NCBI GenBank assembly: GCA_963807675.1
Contig: CAWECP010000006.1
Span: 124,001-188,000 of the forward strand
Direction: 5' to 3'
Source of the DNA: Bog-473 sp963807675
Lineage (GTDB): Bacteria; Actinomycetota; Acidimicrobiia; Acidimicrobiales; RAAP-2
DNA: 64,000 bases
The notes under the pieces were generated by a model. That model ran no database searches. It worked only from the letters and a program-made list of their open reading frames with translations, and was not told the origin of the DNA. This document shows, one piece after another, positions 1 to 7,786 of the stretch. Position 1 is the stretch's first letter. Each line of letters opens with the position of its first letter. The position numbers were made by a program, and so were the translations under genes.

Positions 1-78
1 TCGGCCCGAGCGGCCGGGTCGTGACCTCGCGCCCCTCGCCGCTGTGGACCCGGGTGACGGAACCCGGGACGATACGCG

Positions 79-813
79 CTACGGGCTGAGCAGGCCGGGG
101 TCGGCGGCGAGCTCGGCCCGCACCGCTGCTTCCCAGAAGCCGATGAAGCCCTCCCCGTCGTTCGTCGCCACGAGGTCGATGAACGACTGCGGGACGCGTG
201 TGGCACCGGTGCCACCGGCGGCGCGGGCATACCAGGCGTGCTGACAACGTTGCTCGAGGGCCACGGCGCGCTGATGGACGGCCCGGGCGGAGCCCCCGAC
301 GATGAGCACGCCGTGGCCGGCCAGGAGCGCCATGGCGGCGTCGCCCATCTTCGCAATGGCACGACGCGCACTGTTGGCGTCGTTCACCGGTCCCTCGTAC
401 TCGTCGACCAGCGTAAGGGTGCCTCCGCCGAGCGCCGAGCTCTGGTCGAGGATCGGAGGTACCTCGCCCAAGTCGGCCCACACGGTGCCGAAGAGCGGGT
501 GGTTGTGCACGGCCCAGCCGATGTCAGCCCGAGCCTTGTGCAGCTCGAGGTGGATGGGGATCCCGAGGGGGACGGGCCAGTCGCCCTCGAGCACACGTCC
601 GTCGAGGTCGATGCGAAGCACCTGCGACGGCCGTAGCTCCGCCCAGGTCAGCAACCAAGGATTGCAAAGGAGCGTGCCGTCACCGAGGTTGACCGTGATG
701 TGACCGGCCAGATGGTCGTTGTAACCCTCGCGCCACAGGGCGCGAGCGAGGACGACCAACTCCTCCTGCGGAGTGAGGTCGGGCATGAGCTTCTCTGATG
801 TGGGTGTGAACAT
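79..813 (-). CDS. Class II aldolase/adducin family protein
   Basis: A 244-residue protein of the class II aldolase fold, which uses a divalent metal to cleave or epimerise small sugar phosphates or hydroxy acids. The metal-binding histidines are visible: HNHP at residues 103-106 and GHG at 166-168, matching the family's His-x-His plus downstream His pattern. The length fits the family (about 210-260). It lies 48 bases downstream of an amidohydrolase on the same strand, so the two probably form an operon for catabolism of an organic acid or aromatic compound. The substrate cannot be read from sequence. A second ATG at residue 10 (MPDLTPQEEL) is an alternative start. Confidence 0.85.
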   Translation of the reverse strand: MFTPTSEKLMPDLTPQEELVVLARALWREGYNDHLAGHITVNLGDGTLLCNPWLLTWAELRPSQVLRIDLDGRVLEGDWPVPLGIPIHLELHKARADIGWAVHNHPLFGTVWADLGEVPPILDQSSALGGGTLTLVDEYEGPVNDANSARRAIAKMGDAAMALLAGHGVLIVGGSARAVHQRAVALEQRCQHAWYARAAGGTGATRVPQSFIDLVATNDGEGFIGFWEAAVRAELAADPGLLSP

Positions 814-861
814 GGTCCCTCCTCGGCTCGTCGGCTCAACGCGTCCGTTCGGCCCTTTCCC

Positions 862-2055
862 TCACTGCGGCAGGACCGGGTCGGGCAACGGGTGGCGATA
901 CAGTGCCGCCGCGTTCAAGCAACACATGGCGCGCAGCTCGTCGCTCGGGATGTGGCCCCAGCACTCCTCGATCACCCGTTGGGTGTCGGGCCAGGTGCTG
1001 TCGCCATGTGGGTAGTCGACCTCGACCATGATGTGGCCCACCCCGATGGCGTGGCGGGTGTCGATGGTGGAGGGGTCGTCGATGGTGCAGAACCAGAAGT
1101 TGCGCTTCAACACATCGGCCGGGCGCACGTCCCAACCGCGGCCGTAGCCGGAGCGGTCGACGATGTTCTCGAGCCGGTCGACCAGCATGGCCACCCATCC
1201 GATGCCCCCCTCGCTCATGGCGATCTTGAGCGTGGGGTGGCGCAGGGCGTAGCCCGACCACAGCCATTCCGCGCACGCGGTGAGCGACAGCTGCCCGAAG
1301 AGCGTGGCCCCGAGATGCAGGGTGTCGATGCCTGCGTCCGGCGGGGCGGGGGTGAGACCCGAACTGCCGACGTGGAGCGAAACGACCGTGTCCGTCTCGA
1401 CCACGGCCTCCATGATGGGGTCCCAGTAGGCCCGGTCCCACAGCGAGGGCAGGCCGATCTCGTGGGGCCGCTCGGGGAACGTGACGGAGGTGAAGCCACG
1501 CTCGGCGTTGCGCCGGATCTCGGAGACGGCCAACTCGGGGTCGGCCAGGTAAGTGATGCCAAGGGGCACGATTCGGTCCGGGTGGGGCGTGTACCACTCC
1601 TCGAAGAGCCAGTCGTTCCAAGCCTGCACACAGGCCAGGCCCAGCTCGCGGTCCTTGGCGTCGAAGAAGACGCGGCCGCAGAACCCGGTGATCATGGACG
1701 GGAAGTTCACCGAGGCCCACACCCCGTTGATGTCCATGTCGTGCACACGGGCTTCGACGTCGTAACAGCCCGGCCGCATTTGGTCGAAGCGGAACGGTTC
1801 CAGGCTGTAGGTGTCGGGCCGCCGTCCCGCCACGGCGTTCATGCCGACCTGCGTGTAGCGCTCGCCCTCGAACTCCCACACCTGGTGTCCCTCGCTCGTC
1901 TCCACAATGCGGGGCGCCCGATCGGCCAGAGCCTTGGCCACGCGGCCCTCAAACGTATGGGGTGGTTCGACCACGTGGTCGTCCACCGAGATCACGGTGC
2001 AGCGGACGGTGCGGGCCTCGGGCTCGGGCAGGAAGAGGTCGGTGCTGAGCGCCAT
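862..2055 (-). CDS. Amidohydrolase family 2 (metal-dependent hydrolase/decarboxylase-like)
   Basis: A TIM-barrel amidohydrolase of the family-2 type that includes ACMS and related decarboxylases. The start is ATG at 2055, preceded by AGGAG at a good distance; the frame stays open further upstream but without a better start. Of 397 residues, likely active-site elements are D-D-H at 25-27, SLHVG with His228, SEGG with Glu282 and VEVDYPH with Asp347. A frameshifted paralogue lies at 58.07-59.24 kb, with DTHLTE and ETDFPHP in place of these motifs. It sits upstream of the class II aldolase in one probable operon and diverges from the MauD-like operon across a 94-base gap. Substrate unknown. Confidence 0.85.
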   Translation of the reverse strand: MALSTDLFLPEPEARTVRCTVISVDDHVVEPPHTFEGRVAKALADRAPRIVETSEGHQVWEFEGERYTQVGMNAVAGRRPDTYSLEPFRFDQMRPGCYDVEARVHDMDINGVWASVNFPSMITGFCGRVFFDAKDRELGLACVQAWNDWLFEEWYTPHPDRIVPLGITYLADPELAVSEIRRNAERGFTSVTFPERPHEIGLPSLWDRAYWDPIMEAVVETDTVVSLHVGSSGLTPAPPDAGIDTLHLGATLFGQLSLTACAEWLWSGYALRHPTLKIAMSEGGIGWVAMLVDRLENIVDRSGYGRGWDVRPADVLKRNFWFCTIDDPSTIDTRHAIGVGHIMVEVDYPHGDSTWPDTQRVIEECWGHIPSDELRAMCCLNAAALYRHPLPDPVLPQ

Positions 2056-2149
2056 GCTCCTACTTTGCCCCACCTTGACCGCCGCCGCGCTGCCGCGCCC
2101 CGCGGCCCTCCCAGGTGGATACTGGGCTTCCCGGCCAAAGGAGGCGGCG

Positions 2150-2911
2150 GTGATCGCTCTTGTCGTTGTTTCGACGTTTCTCGTACTGCTGCTCGGTGTG
2201 TTGGTGGCGGGCCTTCTGCGCAGCCACGCCGACATCCTGCGTTCCCTGCACGAGCTCGGCGTCGGAGTGGGCGACCCCGCCGCCCTGCCAGGGCAAGACC
2301 GGCAGGATCGAGCCGGGGCACCACCGGGCGGGCCGGCACTCGGGCCGGCTCCGGCCGTGGCCGGACTGACGCCAGGCGGTGACGCCAGGGCGTTCGCGCC
2401 GACCAACAGCGACCGGCTCACCCTGCTCGGCTTCCTGTCGTCAGGCTGCACGTCGTGCGCCGGGTTCTGGCAGGCGCTCCAGCAACCGGAGGACCTCGAG
2501 CTCCCCGCGGGCACCCGCGTCGTCATCGTCACCAAGGGCGCCCAGCTCGAGATCCCGGCACAGGTGCGGGCCTTGTCCACCGGCGGGGTGCCCGTGATCA
2601 TGTCAACGGAGGCCTGGCACGACTACCAGGTGCCCGGCTCGCCGTTCTTCGTCCTCGTCGACGGCGCCAGCGGTCGCAAGATCGGGCAGGGTGTGGCCGG
2701 GCACGTGTCCCAGCTCGTCGAGCTCGTGCACCGGGCCCGCTTCGACGAGCGCCATCGGGACGGAGCTCGGCTCGACGAGACCGGTCTGGACGGCCCGCAG
2801 CGGGAGGCGGCGGCCGACCACGTGTTGCGAGCCGCCGGCATCCAACCCGGGCACCCAAGTCTGTACCCGAGGACCCTCGACGACGTCTTCCCCGACCGGC
2901 GCGCCGGATAG
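2150..2911 (+). CDS. Membrane-anchored thioredoxin-fold protein, MauD/TlpA-like
   Basis: Start GTG at 2150 follows AAAGGAGG, a strong ribosome site; 253 residues. One N-terminal membrane helix (about residues 2-21) is followed by a Gly/Pro-rich linker and then a thioredoxin-like domain with a C-x-x-C active site at Cys100/Cys103 (SGCTSC). A later VPVIMST segment holds the expected cis-proline region. MauD of methylamine utilisation has the same plan and is needed to form disulfides in the dehydrogenase light chain. It is the first gene of a five-gene operon whose fourth product is a Cys-rich, light-chain-like exported protein, so a role as its disulfide isomerase or reductase is a reasonable inference. 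A generic TlpA-type protein is the alternative. Confidence 0.75.
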   Translation: MIALVVVSTFLVLLLGVLVAGLLRSHADILRSLHELGVGVGDPAALPGQDRQDRAGAPPGGPALGPAPAVAGLTPGGDARAFAPTNSDRLTLLGFLSSGCTSCAGFWQALQQPEDLELPAGTRVVIVTKGAQLEIPAQVRALSTGGVPVIMSTEAWHDYQVPGSPFFVLVDGASGRKIGQGVAGHVSQLVELVHRARFDERHRDGARLDETGLDGPQREAAADHVLRAAGIQPGHPSLYPRTLDDVFPDRRAG

Positions 2912-3402
2912 TGGCCACCATCCGCGCCTACGGCATCGCATCGCAACTGCCCGGCGGCTTCGAGGCGAAGATCTTCGTGCGCACGGTTCCCGTCGGCGTG
3001 GCCTACGCCGTCGCCCAGTTCGCCACATTCCCGTTGCCGGACGACGTCGGCGACTTTGGGAGTGGTGCCGTCAACCTGATGGGCCCCGGCGACGTCTATG
3101 CCACCTTGTTCGAGTACGGCCCCGAAAGCCTGGGCACCGTGCTGTTCGCCCGGCAAGGGCGGCCCGCCCCCCTGTCGGCCGGCGACTTCTCCCCCACCGT
3201 CCTGCGCCGGGGGATCCCCGGCCAATCGGGAACGCAGTGGTTCTTCACCGAGGCAGGCCGCCCGTTCTCCTTCTACGCCGTGCTGGGGAGCCACCTCCAG
3301 CGCGCCCTGCTGGTGCCCCGGGTGAACGCACTGTTGGCCTCGCTCACGCTGAACCCACCGGCACCGCAGACACCCTCGGACCGGGCGGCGGCATGGAACT
3401 GA
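2911..3402 (+). CDS. Uncharacterised protein in the MauA-like operon
   Basis: Start GTG at 2911 shares its first base with the stop of the preceding gene (TAGTG), so translation is coupled; 163 residues. I do not recognise the family. No signal peptide, membrane helix or Cys pair is visible. The protein is rich in aromatic and small residues (FSFYAVLG, TQWFFTEAG), which suggests a compact beta-rich cytoplasmic fold. The next gene overlaps its end by 10 bases. Strict coupling within a set of export and thiol-handling genes suggests a dedicated helper, possibly a chaperone for the Tat substrate encoded two genes on. That role is inferred from position only. Confidence 0.6.
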   Translation: MATIRAYGIASQLPGGFEAKIFVRTVPVGVAYAVAQFATFPLPDDVGDFGSGAVNLMGPGDVYATLFEYGPESLGTVLFARQGRPAPLSAGDFSPTVLRRGIPGQSGTQWFFTEAGRPFSFYAVLGSHLQRALLVPRVNALLASLTLNPPAPQTPSDRAAAWN

Positions 3403-4010
3403 TCGGGTTGTACCTGATCGCGGCCGGCCTGCTCGTGGTCGCCGGCGTCGCCAAGACGCTTCATCCCGACGACACGGCACGCGCCGTGGGCACGCTGCTC
3501 CCAGGGAGGACGCCCCGCCCGCTGCAGTCGCTCCGCTTCCTGCGCCAGTCGATCCGAGTCTTGGCGCTGACCGAGGTCGCGGTGGGCCTGGCGGCGCTGA
3601 CCCGCGCCAGCCCCGTGACAGGCATCCTCGTTGCGTCGTCCTATGTGCTCTTCGCGTGCGTGGTGGCGTACGCCAGGGTGCGGGGCGGGCCATTGGCGAC
3701 GTGCGGCTGCTTCGGCCGGCCCGACACGCCCGCCACCTGGCTCCACGTCGTCCTGAACCTCGTACTTGCCGGCGCCGCAGTCGGGGTCGCGACGAGCTCC
3801 GGCGGCGGCGGGTCCATCGTCCCCGTGCTGGTGCACCAGCCGTGGGCCGGCGCCCCACTCCTCTTCGCCAGCGCGGTCGGGCTGGGACTGACGATGATGG
3901 CGCTGTCCACCCTGCCGGTGCTCGAAGGCGCACGGCGCCGGGTGCGGCCGGCCGGACCCGGGACCGGGTCCGGGTCCGGGTCCGGGGCCGGGGCGGTGGG
4001 CACACCATGA
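3393..4010 (+). CDS. MauE-like/DoxX-type membrane protein
   Basis: Start ATG at 3393; 205 residues with about four or five hydrophobic helices. The segment ATCGCFGR is the hallmark CGCFG motif of MauE-family proteins, integral membrane partners of MauD required for maturation of the methylamine dehydrogenase light chain. The family is related in fold to DoxX and VKOR-type thiol proteins. It overlaps the previous gene by 10 bases and the next by four (ATGA). A Gly/Ser-rich tail encoded by GGGTCC-like repeats at 3958-3990 precedes the stop. The MauD-MauE pairing next to a Cys-rich exported protein supports a disulfide-relay role. Confidence 0.8.
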   Translation: MELIGLYLIAAGLLVVAGVAKTLHPDDTARAVGTLLPGRTPRPLQSLRFLRQSIRVLALTEVAVGLAALTRASPVTGILVASSYVLFACVVAYARVRGGPLATCGCFGRPDTPATWLHVVLNLVLAGAAVGVATSSGGGGSIVPVLVHQPWAGAPLLFASAVGLGLTMMALSTLPVLEGARRRVRPAGPGTGSGSGSGAGAVGTP

Positions 4011-5407
4011 GCCTCTCCACCGCGCTGGTGGAGCGCTCGGCCGCATTCTTGGACCGCCGTCTGTCGCGCCGGAGCGTCATCAACCGGTCCGCGTTCGTGG
4101 GGAGCGCCGTGGCCGTCGGCGCCGGACTCGACCTCGCGCTCAAGCCCGGAACGGCGTACGGACAGATCTGCGAGTGCGGGAACGCCGGCTGTGGGTGCGG
4201 CAGCACGTGCTGCTCGGGCTTCAGTGAGTTCTGCTGCGCCGTCAGCGGGTACAACTACTGCCCAGCCAACACGGTCATGGGCGGCTGGTGGATGGCGGAC
4301 AACTCGAGCTATTGCGGCGGTCCGCGCTACTACATGGACTGCAACGCCACCTGTTCGTGCGACAGCGGGTGCGGCGACGGGTACCCGTTCTGCGGCACCG
4401 AGTGCGACGGGACGAACTGCGGATGCGGGTCCAACGGCTGTGATTCGTACCTCACCGGATGCCTGCAGTTCCGGTACGGGCAATGCAACCAGAACGTGGC
4501 GTGCATGGGCCGCATCGTCTGCCGCGTCGTGGCCTGCGTGCCGCCCTGGACGGTGGACCCCACATGCACCACGGCGGTAGCCGTCGACGACTCGACCGCC
4601 GAACAGAACGAGGCGTGCTGGACCCCGGCGCCGCCGACACCACCGTGCGCGTCGCCCGCCACCAACTGCCAGGTGGTCGGCATGGCACCGAGCACCGACG
4701 GCCAGGGTTACGCCGTGCTCACCTCGTTCGGTCGGCTCTTCGTCTATGGGGACTTCCTCTCGGACGGCGACGCCTTTGAGCTGACGTTGGACGCGCCGGT
4801 CGTGGGCATGGCGTCGTGCCCGGGCGGCGGATACTGGTTCGCGGCGGCGGACGGTGGGCTCTTGGCATATGGGAGCGCGCCGTTCGAGGGGTCGATGGGC
4901 GGGACGCCACTCGACGCGCCGGTGGTGGCGATGGCCGCCACGCCCTCGGGCAAGGGGTACTGGATGGTCGCGGCCGACGGAGGCATCTTCGCCTTCGGCG
5001 ACGCTCCGTTCCTCCAGTCCATGGGTGGGCGCGCCTTGAACGCACCCGTGGTGGGCTTGGCCGCCACGCCCTCGGGGCAGGGCTACTGGCTGGTCGCCAG
5101 CGACGGCGGGATCTTCGCCTTCGGCGACGCGCCGTATCTCGGGTCGATGGGGGGTCAGTGGCTCAACGCGCCCGTGGTGGCGATGGCCGCCACGCCCTCG
5201 GGCAAGGGGTATTGGCTCGTCGCCGCGGACGGCGGGATCTTCGCCTTCGGCGACGCCGCGTTCGACGGATCCACCGGCGCCATGCACCTCAACATGCCCG
5301 TCGTCGGCATGGCGGGCTTCGGCGACGACGCCGGCTACTGGCTCGTCGCCCGGGACGGGGGCATCTTCGCCTTTGGGACCGCTCCGTTCCTCGGGACGCC
5401 GGCGTGA
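4007..5407 (+). CDS. Tat-exported Cys-rich protein resembling methylamine dehydrogenase light chain, fused to six propeller-like repeats
   Basis: 466 residues; ATG overlaps the previous stop (ATGA). Residues about 18-50 form a twin-arginine signal (SRRSVIN, then a hydrophobic stretch ending near TAYGQ). Residues 50-215 hold roughly 26-28 cysteines. The part around residues 84-115, with NYCP, a GGWW pair (Trp94/95) and Cys-x-Cys, resembles the light chain (MauA) around its first TTQ tryptophan. CRVVACVPPW (Trp181) and ACW (Trp205) offer candidate second tryptophans. Residues 223-466 are six repeats of about 41 residues built on GYWLVAxDGGIFAFG, likely propeller blades. In methylamine dehydrogenase the heavy chain is a separate seven-bladed propeller, so this fusion may place both parts in one chain. 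No MauG gene is in the window. TTQ formation is unproven. Confidence 0.7.
   Translation: MSLSTALVERSAAFLDRRLSRRSVINRSAFVGSAVAVGAGLDLALKPGTAYGQICECGNAGCGCGSTCCSGFSEFCCAVSGYNYCPANTVMGGWWMADNSSYCGGPRYYMDCNATCSCDSGCGDGYPFCGTECDGTNCGCGSNGCDSYLTGCLQFRYGQCNQNVACMGRIVCRVVACVPPWTVDPTCTTAVAVDDSTAEQNEACWTPAPPTPPCASPATNCQVVGMAPSTDGQGYAVLTSFGRLFVYGDFLSDGDAFELTLDAPVVGMASCPGGGYWFAAADGGLLAYGSAPFEGSMGGTPLDAPVVAMAATPSGKGYWMVAADGGIFAFGDAPFLQSMGGRALNAPVVGLAATPSGQGYWLVASDGGIFAFGDAPYLGSMGGQWLNAPVVAMAATPSGKGYWLVAADGGIFAFGDAAFDGSTGAMHLNMPVVGMAGFGDDAGYWLVARDGGIFAFGTAPFLGTPA
4673..5401 (+). repeat. Six tandem repeats of about 123 bases encoding propeller-like blades
   Basis: The 3' half of the Cys-rich fusion gene is built of six units. 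Each starts with a 'PVVxMAATPSG' type stretch and continues with GYWLVAADGGIFAFG and a short connector ending 'SMGG..LNA'. The middle units are nearly identical in DNA over long stretches, such as the twice-used 'gtggtggcgatggccgccac', which implies recent duplication or gene conversion. Units one, two and six have diverged. Confidence 0.85.
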
Positions 5408-5453
5408 GCCACAAGACCACCACGACCGACCCGACCGTAAAGAGAGCGCACCC

Positions 5454-6242
5454 ATGAACGAGACCGAACTCCTCGCCGCTGTGGTGGCCGTGGTCGCCGC
5501 CGTCCGCTCCACCTGGTCGCCCTGCGGCCTCTCCATGCTCTCGACCATCACGCCACTGGCCGAGCGCGCCCGTGGCCATCGCTGGGGGTCGACTGCGGCC
5601 TGGTTCGTGGCGGGCAGCGTGGTCGGCGGAGCCACCGTCGGGCTGTGTGGGGCGGGCCTGGCCGCCGGCGTCGGACTACTCGGGCTGCCGGGCGCCACGG
5701 CGGCCGCCGTCGCCTGCGGGGCGGCACTCATCGCGGCGGCGTCGGACGCCGGCGTCGCCGGCTTCCGCCTGCCCATCCACGGCCGCCAGGTCAACGAGCG
5801 CTGGCTGGACCGCTTCCGCCCCTGGGTCTACGGGTCGGGATTCGGCTGGCAGATCGGCACGGGCGTCGTGACCTACATCAAGACATCGGGCGTGTACCTG
5901 ATGGTCGTCCTGTGCGCGCTGACCGGCCGGCCGGTGGCGGCGCTCGCCGTGTGCTCGGGGTTCGGCCTGGTCCGGGGCCTCGCCGTCTTCCTGGCGCACG
6001 GCATCACGAACCCGGTGGCCCTGGCCGACTTCCACCGCCGCTTCATGGCCAGGGGCCCCGTGGCGCTCGCCATGGTCGTGGCCGTCGAAGTCCTCGTCGG
6101 CTCCGTATCCGGCTGGGCGCTGTCGGCCTGGGCGGGCCTCGCCGTGGTCGCCGCCGCCGTGGTCGCCACGGCGCGGCTGGTCCGACGCGGCGGCGTCGCT
6201 CCTACACGCTCCGGTGGTTCTCGAAGCGCGCGTACTGCTTGA
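5454..6242 (+). CDS. CcdA/DsbD-like transmembrane thiol transporter
   Basis: Start ATG at 5454, 46 bases after the fusion gene; 262 residues with about six hydrophobic helices. The N-terminal STWSPCGLSML resembles the proline-cysteine motif in helix 1 of CcdA/DsbD proteins (SPCxLP), which carry electrons across the membrane to extracytoplasmic thioredoxin-fold proteins. Only one Cys of the usual helix pair is obvious there; further Cys occur in helices two, three and five. As last gene of the operon it could feed reductant to the MauD-like protein. Its 3' end overlaps the convergent dnaB by 41 bases, unusual but with both frames intact. Confidence 0.7.
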   Translation: MNETELLAAVVAVVAAVRSTWSPCGLSMLSTITPLAERARGHRWGSTAAWFVAGSVVGGATVGLCGAGLAAGVGLLGLPGATAAAVACGAALIAAASDAGVAGFRLPIHGRQVNERWLDRFRPWVYGSGFGWQIGTGVVTYIKTSGVYLMVVLCALTGRPVAALAVCSGFGLVRGLAVFLAHGITNPVALADFHRRFMARGPVALAMVVAVEVLVGSVSGWALSAWAGLAVVAAAVVATARLVRRGGVAPTRSGGSRSARTA

Positions 6243-7587
6243 GGAACAGCAGGTTCGCCTTCCCTGTCGGCCCGTTACGGTGCTTGGCCACCTCGACCAG
6301 CGCGTCGTCAGCCCGGTCGATCGGCACCTCGTCGTTGTACTCCGACTCGCGGTAGATGAACATCACGACGTCGGCATCCTGCTCCAGCGATCCCGACTCA
6401 CGCAGGTCCGACAGCTGCGGCGTCTTGTCGGTGCGTGTCTCCAGGTTGCGGGAGAGCTGCGACAGCGCCATCACGGGCACCTCGAGCTCGCGAGCGAGGA
6501 TCTTCAGCTGGCGGCTGATGTCAGCCACCTCTGTCTGGCGGTTCTCGAAGCGCCCCCGGCCCGTCATCAGCTGCAGGTAGTCGATCACCACCAACCCCAG
6601 ATCGCCTTCTGACTTCTTCAGCCGTCGGGCCCGGGCCCGGATGTCCATGACGGTCACGTTCGGGTTGTCGTCGATGAAGATCGGGGCGCTCGACAGCCGG
6701 GTGACGGCCGTGCCGATTTTCGCCCAGTCCTGCGTGCGAATGCGCCCGTTCTGGAGGCTCTGACCGTTCACCTCTGCTTCCGACGCCAGCAGGCGCTGCG
6801 TCAGCTCCAGGTGGCCCATCTCCAAGGAGAACAGCAACGCCGGCCGCTGCACGGCCATCCCGACGTTCGCCAGCACGCCGAGGGCGAAGCTCGTCTTGCC
6901 CATGCCCGGCCGCGCCCCGACGATGTTGAGCGACGACGGCTGCAGCCCCAGCAAAATCCGGTCCAGCTCGTGGTAGCCGGTCGCCACACCGGTGATCTCC
7001 GACCCGCGCTGGCCTAGCTCCTCGATCCGGTCGAGGCCTTTCATCAACAGGTCCTGCAGCGGGTGCATGGAGTCGGCCCCGCGGCGCTCGGCCACGTTGA
7101 AGACGAGCTGCTCGGCGTCGTCCACTGCGGCCTTGACGTCCTCTGGCACCGAGTAGCCGATGTCGGCGATTTCGCCGGCCACGCCGATGAGCTTGCGCAG
7201 CAGCGAGTGCTCCTCGACGATGTGGGCGTAGTGCCGGGCGTTGGCGATCGACGGCGTGTTGGCCTGCAGCGAGATGAAGATCGACGGGTCCCCCACCTGC
7301 TCCATCAGACCCGAGCGCTTCAGCTCGTCAGTGACCGTGACGGCGTCGATGGGCTCACCCCGCTCCATCAGCACCCGGATGGCCCCGAAGATGTGCCCGT
7401 GCGCTGGCTTGTAGAAGTCGCCCCCCGAGCACGTCTCGATCCCGATGGAGGCGGCGTCGTTCGACAGCAGCATGGCCCCCAGCAGCGACTGCTCCGCCTC
7501 GAGGTCGTGAGGAGGCACCCGCGCCCCGGCGGAGGCGGGCGGAGGGGCCGCCCGGAGCGGTCGGGTGTCGTCGAAGGCGTGGACCAC
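6202..7587 (-). CDS. dnaB: Replicative DNA helicase DnaB
   Basis: Hexameric 5'-3' helicase that unwinds DNA at the replication fork. I chose GTG at 7587 (V-V-H-A-F-D-D) because AGGGGAG precedes it; a longer frame to 7737 has no coding character. 461 residues: DnaB N-terminal domain (about 25-130, PHDLEAEQSLLGAM), linker, then RecA-like ATPase with Walker A GARPGMGKT (about 224-232) and Walker B LVVIDYLQL (about 322-330). No intein is present, unlike the mycobacterial gene. It lies downstream of rplI on the same strand, separated by a 199-base gap with DnaA-box-like sites. Confidence 0.96.
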   Translation of the reverse strand: MVHAFDDTRPLRAAPPPASAGARVPPHDLEAEQSLLGAMLLSNDAASIGIETCSGGDFYKPAHGHIFGAIRVLMERGEPIDAVTVTDELKRSGLMEQVGDPSIFISLQANTPSIANARHYAHIVEEHSLLRKLIGVAGEIADIGYSVPEDVKAAVDDAEQLVFNVAERRGADSMHPLQDLLMKGLDRIEELGQRGSEITGVATGYHELDRILLGLQPSSLNIVGARPGMGKTSFALGVLANVGMAVQRPALLFSLEMGHLELTQRLLASEAEVNGQSLQNGRIRTQDWAKIGTAVTRLSSAPIFIDDNPNVTVMDIRARARRLKKSEGDLGLVVIDYLQLMTGRGRFENRQTEVADISRQLKILARELEVPVMALSQLSRNLETRTDKTPQLSDLRESGSLEQDADVVMFIYRESEYNDEVPIDRADDALVEVAKHRNGPTGKANLLFLKQYARFENHRSV

Positions 7588-7638
7588 GGCTCCCCTACTC
7601 TGACGGCCCGGGTCTGGGGACCGTAAGGAAGAACTTGC

Positions 7639-7701
7639 TGTGGGTAACGGTCGGCGGCTTGTGGGTAACCGTGGGTGTAAGCACGTCGGGCGTGTGGATA
7701 A
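7639..7701. promoter_or_regulatory. Cluster of DnaA-box-like sites between rplI and dnaB
   Basis: The reverse complement of the DnaA box TTATCCACA occurs exactly as TGTGGATAA at 7693-7701. Two copies of TGTGGGTAA (one mismatch) stand at 7639-7647 and 7660-7668, 21 bases apart. They lie upstream of dnaB and downstream of rplI. DnaA binding would suit autoregulation of helicase supply or DnaA titration near the origin; function is inferred. Confidence 0.45.
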
Positions 7702-7786
7702 GCCGTGTACGAACGCCCACCGCGCCATCATGCGCACACCGGTGTCACACTCCGGGTAGCCGGCCGCGACGGCTCCGGCCGGGCCT

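Noticed and set aside
13..78. Possible end of another gene before the aldolase
   Set aside because: Too short and without any recognisable sequence or stop context.
2623..5794. Long minus-strand open frames opposite the light-chain-like operon
   Set aside because: They are Arg/Ala/Pro-rich shadows typical of high-GC DNA; the plus strand has ribosome sites, overlaps and clear motifs.
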